Below are positions 50,219 through 59,083 of a DNA stretch of 64,000 nt, one piece after another (the first letter of the stretch is position 1; each line of letters opens with the position of its first letter). The notes beneath the pieces are model-generated. The model was not told the DNA's origin, did not search any database, and worked only from the letters and a program-made list of their open reading frames with translations. Location of the stretch: assembly GCA_049607205.1 (NCBI GenBank), contig JBMYWH010000001.1, positions 1 through 64,000 on the forward strand. Reading direction: 5' to 3'. Made by a program: the position numbers and the translations under genes. Source of the DNA: JBELHR01 sp049607205 (GTDB lineage: Bacteria; Bacteroidota; Bacteroidia; Flavobacteriales; Flavobacteriaceae).

Positions 50219-50545
50219 ATGGACTTAACAGGAGCTCAATTAGAAGTAGATAAGTGGATCAAAGAGCATGGAGTACGATATTTTAACGAACTGACTAACA
50301 TGGCTCAACTCACTGAGGAAGTTGGAGAAGTTGCGCGAATTATTGCACGACGTTATGGAGAACAGAGTGAAAAGGAAAGTGATAAAAATAAAGATTTAGG
50401 AGAGGAGCTTGCCGATGTTATGTTTGTGGTATTATGTCTTGCAAACCAAACAGGGGTCAATTTACAGGAGGCTTTTGATAAGAAATTAGACCTGAAAACA
50501 AAAAGAGATCACGATAGGCATCATAACAATTCCAAATTAAAATAA
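50219..50545 (+). CDS. MazG-like nucleotide pyrophosphohydrolase
   Basis: The 108-residue protein has the all-alpha NTP-PPase motif: EEVGEVARIIARRYGE with the E-x2-E metal site and GEELADVMFVVLCLANQ with the second site. It should hydrolyse a nucleotide triphosphate to monophosphate, in a housecleaning role. It lies between aat and a small membrane protein gene, with 1-5 bases between genes. Confidence 0.88.
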   Translation: MDLTGAQLEVDKWIKEHGVRYFNELTNMAQLTEEVGEVARIIARRYGEQSEKESDKNKDLGEELADVMFVVLCLANQTGVNLQEAFDKKLDLKTKRDHDRHHNNSKLK

Positions 50546-50546
50546 G

Positions 50547-50792
50547 ATGAATACATCTAAATATAAAAATCCATTGGTTTGGAAGAACACCTTGAAAGTA
50601 GGGCTTCTTATTCTGGTGACCGTAGTAGTATTTGCAGTGCTATTCAATAGTTTTTCTAGTGTAAAATCTGGAGATTGGAGTCAGTTGGTTCAAGATAATT
50701 TCGCAGACGGAAAGGCGCTTGGCTTTTTCTTGCCAAAAGTATTGTTTTCTTTTGCTTATGCATTTTATCTAAGTCTAAAAAACACCAAATAA
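50547..50792 (+). CDS. Small membrane protein of unknown function
   Basis: The protein has 81 residues. Two hydrophobic segments (about 17-37 and 58-76) flank a short polar loop with SVKSGDWSQLVQDNFADGK. I do not recognise a family. It is packed between the MazG-like gene (1 base) and aroA (1 base), so it is real and co-translated. No function can be inferred. Confidence 0.75.
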   Translation: MNTSKYKNPLVWKNTLKVGLLILVTVVVFAVLFNSFSSVKSGDWSQLVQDNFADGKALGFFLPKVLFSFAYAFYLSLKNTK

Positions 50793-50793
50793 A

Positions 50794-52023
50794 ATGAAGA
50801 AGGAATTACATAAGATTGGCGGGGTATTGGATAAATCCTTTACAATTACCGGTTCTAAAAGTGAATCGAATAGAATGTTGATTTTGCAGAAGTTATATGG
50901 AGGAATTCATATTTCAAACCTTTCCGGTTCTGATGATTCTAAATTAATGCAAAAGGCTTTAGCTTCTGAAAATGAAGAAGTGTATATCGGGCATGCAGGA
51001 ACGGCAATGCGCTTTTTGACGAGTTATTTTGCTGTAAATCAAGGTGGAGATACTCTATTGACAGGGTCAGGGAGAATGAAGCAAAGACCTATTGGGGTTC
51101 TTGTGGATGCACTCAAATCCTTAGGTGCAGACATTGAATATGCAGAACAAGAGGGCTTCCCTCCACTTAAGATAAAAGGAAAACGCCTAAAAGGAGGGTC
51201 AGTCTCAATAGACGGTTCGGTTTCTAGTCAGTATATAAGTTCTTTGCTGATGATAGGGGCAAGTTTAGAAGATGGCTTAGAGCTTAATTTTAAGGGGAAG
51301 GTAACTTCAATTCCTTATATCAAGATGACTCTGGCGCTACTTTCAGAGCTTGGAATAGAATCATCTTGGGAAGGAGCTCAAATTGTGGTAAAGCCAATGA
51401 AGCGTGGCCCTGAGAACTTAGAACTTACTGTAGAGTCTGATTGGAGTTCCGCTTCTTATCATTATTCTATGGCTGCTTTATCTGATTCAGCTAGAATTAA
51501 GATTAAGTCCTACAAGGAAAATTCTCTTCAAGGGGATTCTGCTTTGCAAAATATTTACAGAGATATGGGAGTTGAATCTAGTTTTGATGGTCATGTGTTG
51601 CAACTTAGCAAGGGGGTCGGATTCAAAGGGGTAGATCATCTTGAATATGACCTGGCTTCTTGTCCAGATATTGCTCAAACCATAGTAGTGACTTGCTTTG
51701 GATTGGGGATCTCTTGTGACCTCTATGGTTTGCATACTTTGAAAATTAAAGAAACAGATCGCTTAGTAGCCTTGAAAACTGAGTTGGAAAAATTTGGTGC
51801 TGAGGTTGAGATTACAGAAAAGTCTCTACATTTAAAACCTTCAAAAGGAATCAAGGCTGGGGTTTCAGTAGATACTTATGAGGATCATAGAATGGCTATG
51901 GCCTTTGCTCCACTGTGTTTGAAGACTGATTTATACATCAATGAAGCTGAGGTTGTTTCGAAGTCCTACCCAACATTTTGGGAGGATTGGGATTATTATG
52001 CTAAAACACTTGACAAGGCCTAA
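50794..52023 (+). CDS. aroA: 3-phosphoshikimate 1-carboxyvinyltransferase (EPSP synthase)
   Basis: The 409-residue shikimate-pathway enzyme has KSESNRMLILQ, the HAGTAMRFLTSYFAV phosphoenolpyruvate-site motif, GRMKQRPIGVLVDAL, DGSVSSQYISSLLM, CPDIAQTIVVT and KETDRLVALKTELEKFG. It joins shikimate-3-phosphate with PEP. It is slightly short (usual 420-430) but all motifs are present. It is the fourth gene after aat. Confidence 0.95.
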   Translation: MKKELHKIGGVLDKSFTITGSKSESNRMLILQKLYGGIHISNLSGSDDSKLMQKALASENEEVYIGHAGTAMRFLTSYFAVNQGGDTLLTGSGRMKQRPIGVLVDALKSLGADIEYAEQEGFPPLKIKGKRLKGGSVSIDGSVSSQYISSLLMIGASLEDGLELNFKGKVTSIPYIKMTLALLSELGIESSWEGAQIVVKPMKRGPENLELTVESDWSSASYHYSMAALSDSARIKIKSYKENSLQGDSALQNIYRDMGVESSFDGHVLQLSKGVGFKGVDHLEYDLASCPDIAQTIVVTCFGLGISCDLYGLHTLKIKETDRLVALKTELEKFGAEVEITEKSLHLKPSKGIKAGVSVDTYEDHRMAMAFAPLCLKTDLYINEAEVVSKSYPTFWEDWDYYAKTLDKA

Positions 52024-52033
52024 TTCAATATCG

Positions 52034-52041
52034 TATATTTG
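52034..52041 (+). promoter_or_regulatory. -7 box of queA
   Basis: TATATTTG matches TAnnTTTG, 17 bases upstream of the queA ATG at 52059. Confidence 0.6.
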
Positions 52042-52058
52042 CCCTTTAAAATTTTTAT

Positions 52059-53108
52059 ATGAAATTATCTGCATTTGATTTTGATCTGCCTAGTGAGTTA
52101 TTGGCAGAATATCCAGCTGAAGAACGTGATGAGTCGCGTTTGATGGTATTAAATAGAAAAGACCAAACAATTGAGCACAAGCGCTTCAAAGATCTTATCG
52201 ATTATTTTGATGATGGTGATTTGATGATTTTGAATGACACCAAGGTGTTTCCTGCTAGACTTTATGGAAATAAAGAGAAAACAGGAGCTCGTATTGAAGT
52301 GTTTTTATTGAGAGAATTGAATGCTGAAAATAGACTTTGGGATGTATTGGTAGATCCAGCACGTAAAATTCGAATCGGGAACAAATTGTTTTTTGGAGAT
52401 GATGAAAGTTTAGTAGCTGAAGTGATCGATAATACGACTTCAAGAGGTAGAACACTCCGTTTCTTATACGATGGTTCATACGAGGAGTTTAGAGAGAAAT
52501 TGACTTCTTTAGGTCAAACTCCAATTCCTAAATATATTTCAAGAGAGGTTGAGGCATCCGATCAAGAACGTTATCAAACAATTTATGCTAAAAATGAAGG
52601 AGCTGTAGCGGCACCAACCGCGGGATTACACTTCTCAAAGCATTTAATGAAGCGTTTAGAGATTAAAGGGATTGATTTTGCAGAATTAACTTTGCACGTT
52701 GGTTTAGGTACTTTTAATCCAGTTGAAGTAGAGGATTTGTCTAAACATAAAATGGATTCTGAGCAGATTGTAATTCCTAAGCAATCGGCTGAAATAGTGA
52801 ATAAAGCTTTGGATGAAAAGCGTAGAGTTTGTGCTGTTGGAACAACAGTAATGAGAACGTTAGAATCTTCAGTTTCTGCAAATGGGAGATTAAACCCTTA
52901 TGACGGTTGGACGAATAAATTTATTTTCCCTCCGTATAATTTCAGTATTGCAAATTCGATGATTACGAATTTCCATACACCTAAATCAACACTTATGATG
53001 ATGACGGGTGCATTTGCAGGTTATGACTTTATTATGAGAGCTTACGAGGAAGCTGTAAAAGAAAAATACAGGTTCTACTCCTATGGTGATGCCATGCTAA
53101 TTTTATAA
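52059..53108 (+). CDS. queA: S-adenosylmethionine:tRNA ribosyltransferase-isomerase
   Basis: This 349-residue enzyme makes epoxyqueuosine in tRNA from preQ1 and SAM. Signatures: FDFDLPSELLAEYPAEERDESRL, MILNDTKVFPARL, GRTLRFLY, QTPIPKYISRE, EGAVAAPTAGLHFS and FHTPKSTLMMM. It has its own promoter and terminator. The queuosine-precursor transporter gene lies about 7 kb downstream. Confidence 0.96.
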   Translation: MKLSAFDFDLPSELLAEYPAEERDESRLMVLNRKDQTIEHKRFKDLIDYFDDGDLMILNDTKVFPARLYGNKEKTGARIEVFLLRELNAENRLWDVLVDPARKIRIGNKLFFGDDESLVAEVIDNTTSRGRTLRFLYDGSYEEFREKLTSLGQTPIPKYISREVEASDQERYQTIYAKNEGAVAAPTAGLHFSKHLMKRLEIKGIDFAELTLHVGLGTFNPVEVEDLSKHKMDSEQIVIPKQSAEIVNKALDEKRRVCAVGTTVMRTLESSVSANGRLNPYDGWTNKFIFPPYNFSIANSMITNFHTPKSTLMMMTGAFAGYDFIMRAYEEAVKEKYRFYSYGDAMLIL

Positions 53109-53123
53109 TAACACAAGACTTAT

Positions 53124-53160
53124 AAAGGCTGTACGTATTATTTTGTACAGCCTTTTTTTT
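53124..53160 (+). terminator. Intrinsic terminator of queA
   Basis: AAAGGCTGTAC at 53124-53134 pairs with GTACAGCCTTT at 53145-53155 around a ten-base loop, followed by Ts to 53160. The rlmN ATG is at 53165. Confidence 0.82.
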
Positions 53161-53164
53161 AAAT

Positions 53165-54217
53165 ATGGAACATAAAAAGAAAGATATAAGGTCCTTATCT
53201 AAGGATGAACTTCGAGAGTTTTTTGAAACTCATGGTGAAAAGGCCTTTAGAGGAAATCAGGTTTATGAGTGGTTATGGAAAAAGTCTGCTCATGATTTTG
53301 ATGATATGACTAACCTTTCTTTAGAGCTTAGAGAGATGATGAAGGCCCACTTCGTAATCAAGCATATCGCCTTAGATGACATGCAAAAGAGTTCTGATGG
53401 TACCATAAAAAATGCAATTAGATTGCATGATGGACTGTTGGTTGAGTCTGTGTTGATTCCTACTGATAATAGAACTACGGCTTGTGTATCTTCTCAAGTA
53501 GGCTGTTCTTTAAATTGTGCATTTTGTGCTACGGCGCGCCTTAAGCGAATGCGTAATTTGAATGCAGATGAGATTTACGATCAAGTTTCGGCAATTAATC
53601 AACAAAGTTTAGAATATCACAATCATAAATTATCCAATATCGTCTATATGGGTATGGGAGAGCCTTTGATGAATTATAATAATGTAATTAAATCAATTGA
53701 AATGGTTACCTCTGAGGAGGGCTTAGGTATGTCTCCACGTAGGATAACTGTTTCTACTTCAGGTATTCCTAAGATGATTAAAAAGATGGCTGATGATGGC
53801 GTGAAGTTTAATCTCGCGGTTTCCTTACATTCAGCGATTGATGAGGTGAGAACGAAGATCATGCCGTTTAATGAAACCTTTCCATTAGAGGATTTAAGAG
53901 ATGCAATTATACATTGGTATGATAAGACTAAGAGTCGAGTAACTTATGAATATGTGGTCTGGAAAAATGTAAATGACAATGATCAAGCTATAGATGCTTT
54001 GATTGCTTTCTGTAAACACGTACCTTGTAAAGTAAACTTAATAGAATATAATCCTATTGGAGATGAAAATTTCCAACAAGCTGATCCTAGAATTATCGAC
54101 CGTTATATACAACGATTAGAAGATTATGGGATTATAGTTAATGTGAGAAGAAGTAGAGGTAAGGATATTGATGCGGCTTGTGGTCAATTAGCAAATAAGA
54201 AAGATGAAAGTAATTGA
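53165..54217 (+). CDS. rlmN: 23S rRNA/tRNA adenine-C2 methyltransferase RlmN
   Basis: This 350-residue radical-SAM methyltransferase has the cluster motif CxxxCxxC at C114, C118 and C121 (CSLNCAFCATA), GMGEPLMNYNNVIKS and, near the C-terminus, the catalytic cysteine in DIDAACGQL. It methylates A2503 of 23S rRNA and A37 of some tRNAs. The start is close to the queA terminator; no clear separate promoter. Its end overlaps the polyprenyl synthase by 14 bases. Confidence 0.95.
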   Translation: MEHKKKDIRSLSKDELREFFETHGEKAFRGNQVYEWLWKKSAHDFDDMTNLSLELREMMKAHFVIKHIALDDMQKSSDGTIKNAIRLHDGLLVESVLIPTDNRTTACVSSQVGCSLNCAFCATARLKRMRNLNADEIYDQVSAINQQSLEYHNHKLSNIVYMGMGEPLMNYNNVIKSIEMVTSEEGLGMSPRRITVSTSGIPKMIKKMADDGVKFNLAVSLHSAIDEVRTKIMPFNETFPLEDLRDAIIHWYDKTKSRVTYEYVVWKNVNDNDQAIDALIAFCKHVPCKVNLIEYNPIGDENFQQADPRIIDRYIQRLEDYGIIVNVRRSRGKDIDAACGQLANKKDESN

Positions 54218-55181
54218 GCAAATAAAACAGCCTATTCATCAAGAAATGACTCAGTTCGAGGATCGTTTTAGAGATGCCATGGCTTCTAAAAATCCTTTAT
54301 TAAATAGAATCACGCATTATATCGTCAGAAGAAAGGGGAAGCAAATGCGACCTATGTTTGTTTTTCTGGTAGCAAAAATGGTCTCTGATGGAGGTTTTGA
54401 GGAGCGAACCTATAGAGGGGCTTCGGTAATCGAATTGATTCACACTGCTACTTTGGTGCATGATGATGTTGTAGATGATTCGAACCGTCGCAGAGGTTTT
54501 TTCTCAATCAATGCGCTTTGGAAGAATAAAATCGCGGTATTAGTTGGGGATTATTTACTGTCAAAAGGCTTGCTTTTATCTATAGATCACGATGATTTTG
54601 ATATTTTGAAATTGATTTCTGTGGCTGTCAGGGAAATGAGTGAAGGAGAGCTCCTTCAAATTGAAAAGGCTCGAAAACTCGATATTACACAAGAGATTTA
54701 TTTTGAAATAATTCGTCAAAAAACTGCGACTTTGATCGCTGCTTGTTGTGCTATTGGGGCCGCATCAGTAGGTGCTGATGAAGAGGAAGTAAAAGCTATG
54801 CATGATTTCGGTAATTCAATAGGAATTGCCTTTCAAATCAAAGATGATTTGTTTGACTATTCTGAGGAGAAAATAGGGAAGCCTACCGGAATTGATATCA
54901 AAGAGCAGAAAATGACTTTGCCACTTATTTATGCTTTAAATGAAGCCGATGCAGGCAAGAAAAAATGGATTATCAACACGGTTAAGAATCACAATAAAAA
55001 TAAGAAGAGGGTCAAAGAGCTCATTGATTATGTGATTTCTTCAGGGGGAATTCAATATACTACTAAAATGATGAATTCCTATCATCAGAAAGCTCTAGAT
55101 ACTTTAGCAGCCTATCCAGATAGCCCGTATAAAACATCATTAATTGAAATGGTAGATTATGTGATTAATCGAAAAATTTAG
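54204..55181 (+). CDS. Polyprenyl diphosphate synthase (trans)
   Basis: The 325-residue isoprenyl transferase has KGKQMRPMFVFL, the first aspartate-rich motif in LVHDDVVDDSN (residues 86-92), the second DDLFD at 214-218 and the KPTGIDIKEQKMTLPLI region. The product chain length, probably C30-C40 for menaquinone, cannot be set by eye. ACIII, which oxidises menaquinol, is in this same window. The gene is coupled to rlmN and its last 4 bases overlap the convergent GH3-like gene. Confidence 0.93.
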   Translation: MKVIEQIKQPIHQEMTQFEDRFRDAMASKNPLLNRITHYIVRRKGKQMRPMFVFLVAKMVSDGGFEERTYRGASVIELIHTATLVHDDVVDDSNRRRGFFSINALWKNKIAVLVGDYLLSKGLLLSIDHDDFDILKLISVAVREMSEGELLQIEKARKLDITQEIYFEIIRQKTATLIAACCAIGAASVGADEEEVKAMHDFGNSIGIAFQIKDDLFDYSEEKIGKPTGIDIKEQKMTLPLIYALNEADAGKKKWIINTVKNHNKNKKRVKELIDYVISSGGIQYTTKMMNSYHQKALDTLAAYPDSPYKTSLIEMVDYVINRKI

Positions 55182-56695
55182 GATTCATTCATTTCAATGA
55201 GTTCGCTTATAAACTCTCGATTATTCCATAGGCGTGGAACTTTGTGTTGTCCACCTAACTTACCTTTCTTCTTTAACCAATCATAAAATAAGTTTTGTTT
55301 TGCACAATGTATGATCGGAGCACTCAAGGTAATGTCATTGAAGCGTTTTGCTTCATAATCTGAGTTGAGATTTTGAATTTCACTATCAAGAACGCGTTTA
55401 AATTGCTCTAGATTTTCAGGTTCCTTTTTGAATTCTATCATCCACTCATGACTACCGGCTTGTTTGTTTAAACTGAAAAAAGGAGCGACACTATACTCGG
55501 TCACTTCAGATTGTGTCTTCTCAGTAGCTATTCGCAAGGCCTTTTCTGTGTTTTCTATGATGAGTTCTTCACCGAAGGCATTGATGAAATGTTTTGTTCT
55601 CCCGGTAACTTGTATACGATATGGCTTGGTAGAGGTAAACTTTACAGTATCTCCAATTAAATACCTCCATAGTCCTGAATTGGTAGTAATTACTATGGCA
55701 TAGTTTTCTCCAACTTTGACTTCAGATAGGTCTATGGCATGGGAATTTTCTCCGTTAAATTCGGTCATGGGGATAAACTCATAAAAAACTCCATAATCCA
55801 GCATTAATAGCATTTCATTACTGTTGTTTTGATCTTGAATGGCAAAATATCCTTCTGAGGCATTGTAGTTTTCATAATATTGAAAATCTGCTTTAGGAAT
55901 GAGTTTCTTATACTGCTCTCTGTAAGGATCGAAGTTTACACCGCCATGAAAATACACTTCTAGGTTAGGCCATACTTCTAGGATATTGTCCTTCCCTGTA
56001 CGTTCGAGAACTTTGTTAATAAGAACCATCATCCAAGAAGGGACCCCAATTAAGCTGGTGATGTTTTCGTGTATGGTTTCTTCAACAATCTTATCCAGTT
56101 TTGATTCCCATTCCCCGAGGAGAGCTGTTTTTTGTTTGGGAGCTGAACCTAAATCTGCCCATAATGGCAAATTTTCTATCATGATGGCAGATAAGTCTCC
56201 GAAATAGGAATGTTTGTCTTCATGAATGCTACTCGATCCTCCGAGTCTAAGTCCTTTACCAGTGAATAATTGAGCATTTTCATTATTGTTAATATATAGA
56301 CATAACATGTCTTTTCCCGCTTTAAAATGACAGTCATCTAAGGCTTGAGAGCTCACTGGTATAAATTTACTCTTGGCATTAGTGGTTCCACTGGATTTTG
56401 CAAACCATTTTATTTTACCTGGCCAGAATATACCATCTTCACCTCTTCTGGCTCTGTCAATAAGTGGTTCTATGGTTTCATAGGATACTATAGGAACTCG
56501 TTGTGCAAATGCTTTATAAGAGTCGATGTGTTTGAAATCATATTGTTTGCCATAAAGTGTGTTTTCCCCTGTTTTAAGAAGCTCTCTCAATAATTCCTCC
56601 TGTACTTCAATAGGATACTTAAGAAACAAGTCGATTTGATGTTTCCTTTTCTTTAAGAACCAAGAAATAATGGAATTTATGATAGGTGTTGGCAT
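55178..56695 (-). CDS. GH3-family acyl-adenylate/amido synthetase-like protein
   Basis: This 505-residue protein is of the GH3 (auxin-responsive) family of adenylate-forming enzymes. It shows the ATP-binding FAKSSGTTNAKSKFIPVS loop, PSWMMVLINKVL, YNASEGYFAIQDQ with the conserved adenylate site and the hinge LWRYLIGDTVKF. Plant members conjugate amino acids to jasmonate or auxin, while the bacterial substrate is unknown. It stands alone, convergent with the polyprenyl synthase and divergent from the DUF2797 gene. No carrier-protein gene is adjacent. Confidence 0.87.
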   Translation of the reverse strand: MPTPIINSIISWFLKKRKHQIDLFLKYPIEVQEELLRELLKTGENTLYGKQYDFKHIDSYKAFAQRVPIVSYETIEPLIDRARRGEDGIFWPGKIKWFAKSSGTTNAKSKFIPVSSQALDDCHFKAGKDMLCLYINNNENAQLFTGKGLRLGGSSSIHEDKHSYFGDLSAIMIENLPLWADLGSAPKQKTALLGEWESKLDKIVEETIHENITSLIGVPSWMMVLINKVLERTGKDNILEVWPNLEVYFHGGVNFDPYREQYKKLIPKADFQYYENYNASEGYFAIQDQNNSNEMLLMLDYGVFYEFIPMTEFNGENSHAIDLSEVKVGENYAIVITTNSGLWRYLIGDTVKFTSTKPYRIQVTGRTKHFINAFGEELIIENTEKALRIATEKTQSEVTEYSVAPFFSLNKQAGSHEWMIEFKKEPENLEQFKRVLDSEIQNLNSDYEAKRFNDITLSAPIIHCAKQNLFYDWLKKKGKLGGQHKVPRLWNNREFISELIEMNES

Positions 56696-56738
56696 GGTAA
56701 TTATGGCTATATTTAGGCCTAAAAATAATTAAATCTTT

Positions 56739-57536
56739 ATGAAATTTAGAGGTGTATTAAAAAAAATGCCAACTGATTTTTCTGAACCAGTTAAATACTA
56801 TTTAGAAATGGAACAGGATATCATTCAGTTGAATCAATTTATTGGTCGAAAGTTGAGTTTTCAATTCCTGTCCTATCAATGTTTGAATTGTGGTTTGGAT
56901 AAAAAAATATTTAGACAAGGGTTTTGTTACGATTGTTTTAATTCTTCAGCTCATGTAGGAGAATGGATCATACGTCCTGAATTGAGTAAAGCACATCTCG
57001 GAATTGAAGATAGGGATTTAGAATATGAGAAATCTGTTCAATTGAAGCCTCATATTGTTTATTTAGCTTTGAGTAGTAATGTTAAAGTAGGTGTCACTCG
57101 TAAAACTCAAGTTCCCACACGTTGGATAGATCAAGGTGCATCTATGGCTTTAGCAATCCTCGAGGTTCCCAATCGCTATTTAGCTGGAATTGCTGAAGTT
57201 TCTCTCAAGGACTTTTTAAGTGATAAGACGGACTGGAGAAAGATGCTTAAGAATGAAATAGGAGAAGCGGACTTATATGAAGTTTTCAAAGAAATTGAAA
57301 ACAAGCTTCCCGAAGAGGTAAAACCTTATATTGTTGGAGATCCAGATCAAATTTGGACCTTTGACTATCCAGTTACTCACTTCCCTTCAAAATTGAATTC
57401 CCAGAATTTCAACAAGAGTGAGACGATTGAGGGGCTTTTTAATGGAATAAAAGGTCAATATTTGTACCTAGATGAAGCTAAAGTATTTAATATTCGCAAC
57501 AGTGAAGGTCACGTTGTGGAATTAGAAATAATTTAA
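56739..57536 (+). CDS. DUF2797 zinc-ribbon protein
   Basis: The 265-residue protein has CLNCG (C49, C52) and CYDCF (C65, C68) as a zinc-ribbon pair, then IVYLALSSNVKVGVTRKTQVPTRWIDQGAS. The VYLAL...KVGVTR...RW segment resembles the start of GIY-YIG-type domains by spacing, but the resemblance is weak and unverified. Function is unknown; members are scattered in bacteria and archaea. It ends at a bidirectional terminator. The gap to GH3 contains a 12-base palindrome. Confidence 0.8.
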   Translation: MKFRGVLKKMPTDFSEPVKYYLEMEQDIIQLNQFIGRKLSFQFLSYQCLNCGLDKKIFRQGFCYDCFNSSAHVGEWIIRPELSKAHLGIEDRDLEYEKSVQLKPHIVYLALSSNVKVGVTRKTQVPTRWIDQGASMALAILEVPNRYLAGIAEVSLKDFLSDKTDWRKMLKNEIGEADLYEVFKEIENKLPEEVKPYIVGDPDQIWTFDYPVTHFPSKLNSQNFNKSETIEGLFNGIKGQYLYLDEAKVFNIRNSEGHVVELEII

Positions 57537-57569
57537 AAAAAAACTCAACCTGAAGGTTGAGTTTTTTTT
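57536..57569. terminator. Bidirectional terminator between DUF2797 and lacI-type genes
   Basis: AAAAAAAACTCAACC at 57536-57550 pairs with GGTTGAGTTTTTTTT at 57555-57569 around TGAA. Both arms are perfectly complementary, with an A-run on the left and a T-run on the right for the two converging genes. Confidence 0.88.
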
Positions 57570-58605
57570 ACCCATGTAAATGGACGTATTTTTTTGTTGA
57601 ATTTCGTTCGACCAAACTTGTTTTGATAACCGTTGTAGTGCTCGGTGAGTCATTTCGTTCTAACTTGTCAATTAGCTTATTCACTGCTGTTTTTCCAATG
57701 AGTTCTCCATGTTGAGAGACTGTTGTTAATTTAGGACTTGAATGCCTAGAAAGAACCCCATTGGAGAATCCTATAATTGAAATATCTTCTGGAATTGAAA
57801 TACCTTGTTCTTTTGCTACATTAATCGCAGAAATGGCTGAAGCTTCATTCGTTGCGATGACACCATCGACACCATGTTTTTTCAATAAGGGAGCAATATG
57901 CTCAGGGTACTCTTTATAGTATACATTAGTAAGGTCTATAACCAGGTCTTTGTTAAAAGGGATGTTATTGTCGGCTAAAGCTTCAATATATCCGTTATAG
58001 CGATATTTTCCAATGTTTAGGTCTCCTAAAGTGGAAAGAAATGCAATGTTCTTACATTGAAGTTTTGTAAGGTGATCTGTGGCGTGATAGGATCCGTCAA
58101 AATCGTCAGTGATAATTTTATCACAGTCAACAGCATCAGTAACTCTATCGAACATTACTATAGGTGTTCCTTGGTCTATAGCTTCCTTGAAGTGTCCGTA
58201 TTTCTTTTTTATTTGCGTTTCTTCCGCAATAGAAAGTACGAAGCCATCAATACTTCCGTTAGAAAGCATTTCCATGGTTTCAACCTCCTTTTGATAGGAC
58301 TCGTTAGTCACGCAGGTAATAACCTTGTACCCTCGTTCATTAGCAACTTTTTCAGCTCCAGAGAAAACTTGAGCGAAGAAATGATTTAACATATTAGGAA
58401 TAATCATTCCGATTGTCTTTGAACTTCGGTTTTTTAAATTAACCGCATTGGTGTTAGGCTTATAATTATTTTCCTTTGCAAAAGACTGAATTTTTGCCTT
58501 CGTTTTTTCGGAAATTTCATGACTGTCATTTAAGGCTTTTGACACAGTAGATATAGAAACACCCAAGGTTTGGGCTATCTGCTTAATGGTCATTTTTTGT
58601 TTCAT
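57568..58605 (-). CDS. LacI-family transcriptional regulator (orphan)
   Basis: The 345-residue protein has the LacI helix-turn-helix in IKQIAQTLGVSISTVSKALNDSHEISEKTKAKI (residues 7-39), the hinge YKPNTNAVNLKNRSSKTIG and a periplasmic-binding-like effector domain (60-340). No sugar-utilisation gene is near, so its ligand and target are unknown. A perfect 14-base palindrome at 58633-58646, 28 bases upstream of the start, is a possible autoregulatory operator. It shares a terminator with the DUF2797 gene. Confidence 0.92.
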   Translation of the reverse strand: MKQKMTIKQIAQTLGVSISTVSKALNDSHEISEKTKAKIQSFAKENNYKPNTNAVNLKNRSSKTIGMIIPNMLNHFFAQVFSGAEKVANERGYKVITCVTNESYQKEVETMEMLSNGSIDGFVLSIAEETQIKKKYGHFKEAIDQGTPIVMFDRVTDAVDCDKIITDDFDGSYHATDHLTKLQCKNIAFLSTLGDLNIGKYRYNGYIEALADNNIPFNKDLVIDLTNVYYKEYPEHIAPLLKKHGVDGVIATNEASAISAINVAKEQGISIPEDISIIGFSNGVLSRHSSPKLTTVSQHGELIGKTAVNKLIDKLERNDSPSTTTVIKTSLVERNSTKKYVHLHG

Positions 58606-58632
58606 GTAGCTCTTAGTTTATGAGGCTAATTT

Positions 58633-58646
58633 ACGAAAATTTTCGT
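58633..58646. promoter_or_regulatory. Palindromic operator candidate upstream of the LacI-type gene
   Basis: ACGAAAATTTTCGT is a perfect 14-base palindrome between the regulator and the small membrane-protein gene. LacI-family operators usually have a central CG, and this one has central AT, so ownership is uncertain. Confidence 0.4.
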
Positions 58647-58816
58647 TTTTTTGATTGATATATATTTCAAATTTGTATTAAAATATACTTAATGCTTTAA
58701 GTTATTAACATCAAAAACTTGCCCTAGAGCCCTGTTAACTATAAGTAGGTAGATTGCATAATCATGAAATGTTAACAATTCTATAAGAAAAAGTTTAAGA
58801 AAATAAAAAATTATTC

Positions 58817-58824
58817 TACATTTG
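58817..58824 (+). promoter_or_regulatory. -7 box of the small membrane protein gene
   Basis: TACATTTG matches TAnnTTTG, 56 bases upstream of the ATG at 58881. The transcript is monocistronic, ending at the terminator at 59084-59105. Confidence 0.65.
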
Positions 58825-58880
58825 TATAAGATTTACTACCCCGAGATAAGAATCTAAATAGTTTATTAACATTAAAAAAG

Positions 58881-59057
58881 ATGATTATGAAAACAGCTGG
58901 GTTAAGTCAAAAACAAGGAGTTAATGTATTTCAAAGATTTACATCTAACTTTAAAGGATTTACATTTTTACAATTAGTAGTTGTAAATGTTTACATGTTC
59001 TTAGCACTATTTTTCTTCAGTGCATTGATTTATTTCTTGTTCACACAAGGTATTTAA
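58881..59057 (+). CDS. Small single-pass membrane protein, unknown
   Basis: This is an ORF of 58 codons plus stop (a second ATG at 58887 is equally possible). Residues about 1-28 are polar and basic (MIMKTAGLSQKQGVNVFQRF), and about 29-54 form one strongly hydrophobic, Phe-rich segment that ends FLFTQGI. It has no recognisable motif. A perfect -7 box and a strong terminator frame it as its own transcript, which argues that it is a real gene despite its size. Its neighbours are an orphan LacI regulator and a queuosine-precursor transporter. I do not recognise a family. Confidence 0.75.
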   Translation: MIMKTAGLSQKQGVNVFQRFTSNFKGFTFLQLVVVNVYMFLALFFFSALIYFLFTQGI

Positions 59058-59083
59058 TATTAGAAAGACAATCGTTTATATAC

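Noticed and set aside
56712..56723. Palindrome TTTAGGCCTAAA between GH3 and DUF2797 genes
   Set aside because: A 12-base palindrome in an AT-rich divergent promoter; the flanking TATATTTA and TATTTTTA are imperfect -7 boxes, so I cannot assign a regulator.
58681..58880. Possible riboswitch or small RNA between the LacI-type and small membrane protein genes
   Set aside because: No conserved riboswitch motif or convincing stem found beyond the 14-base palindrome at 58633-58646.
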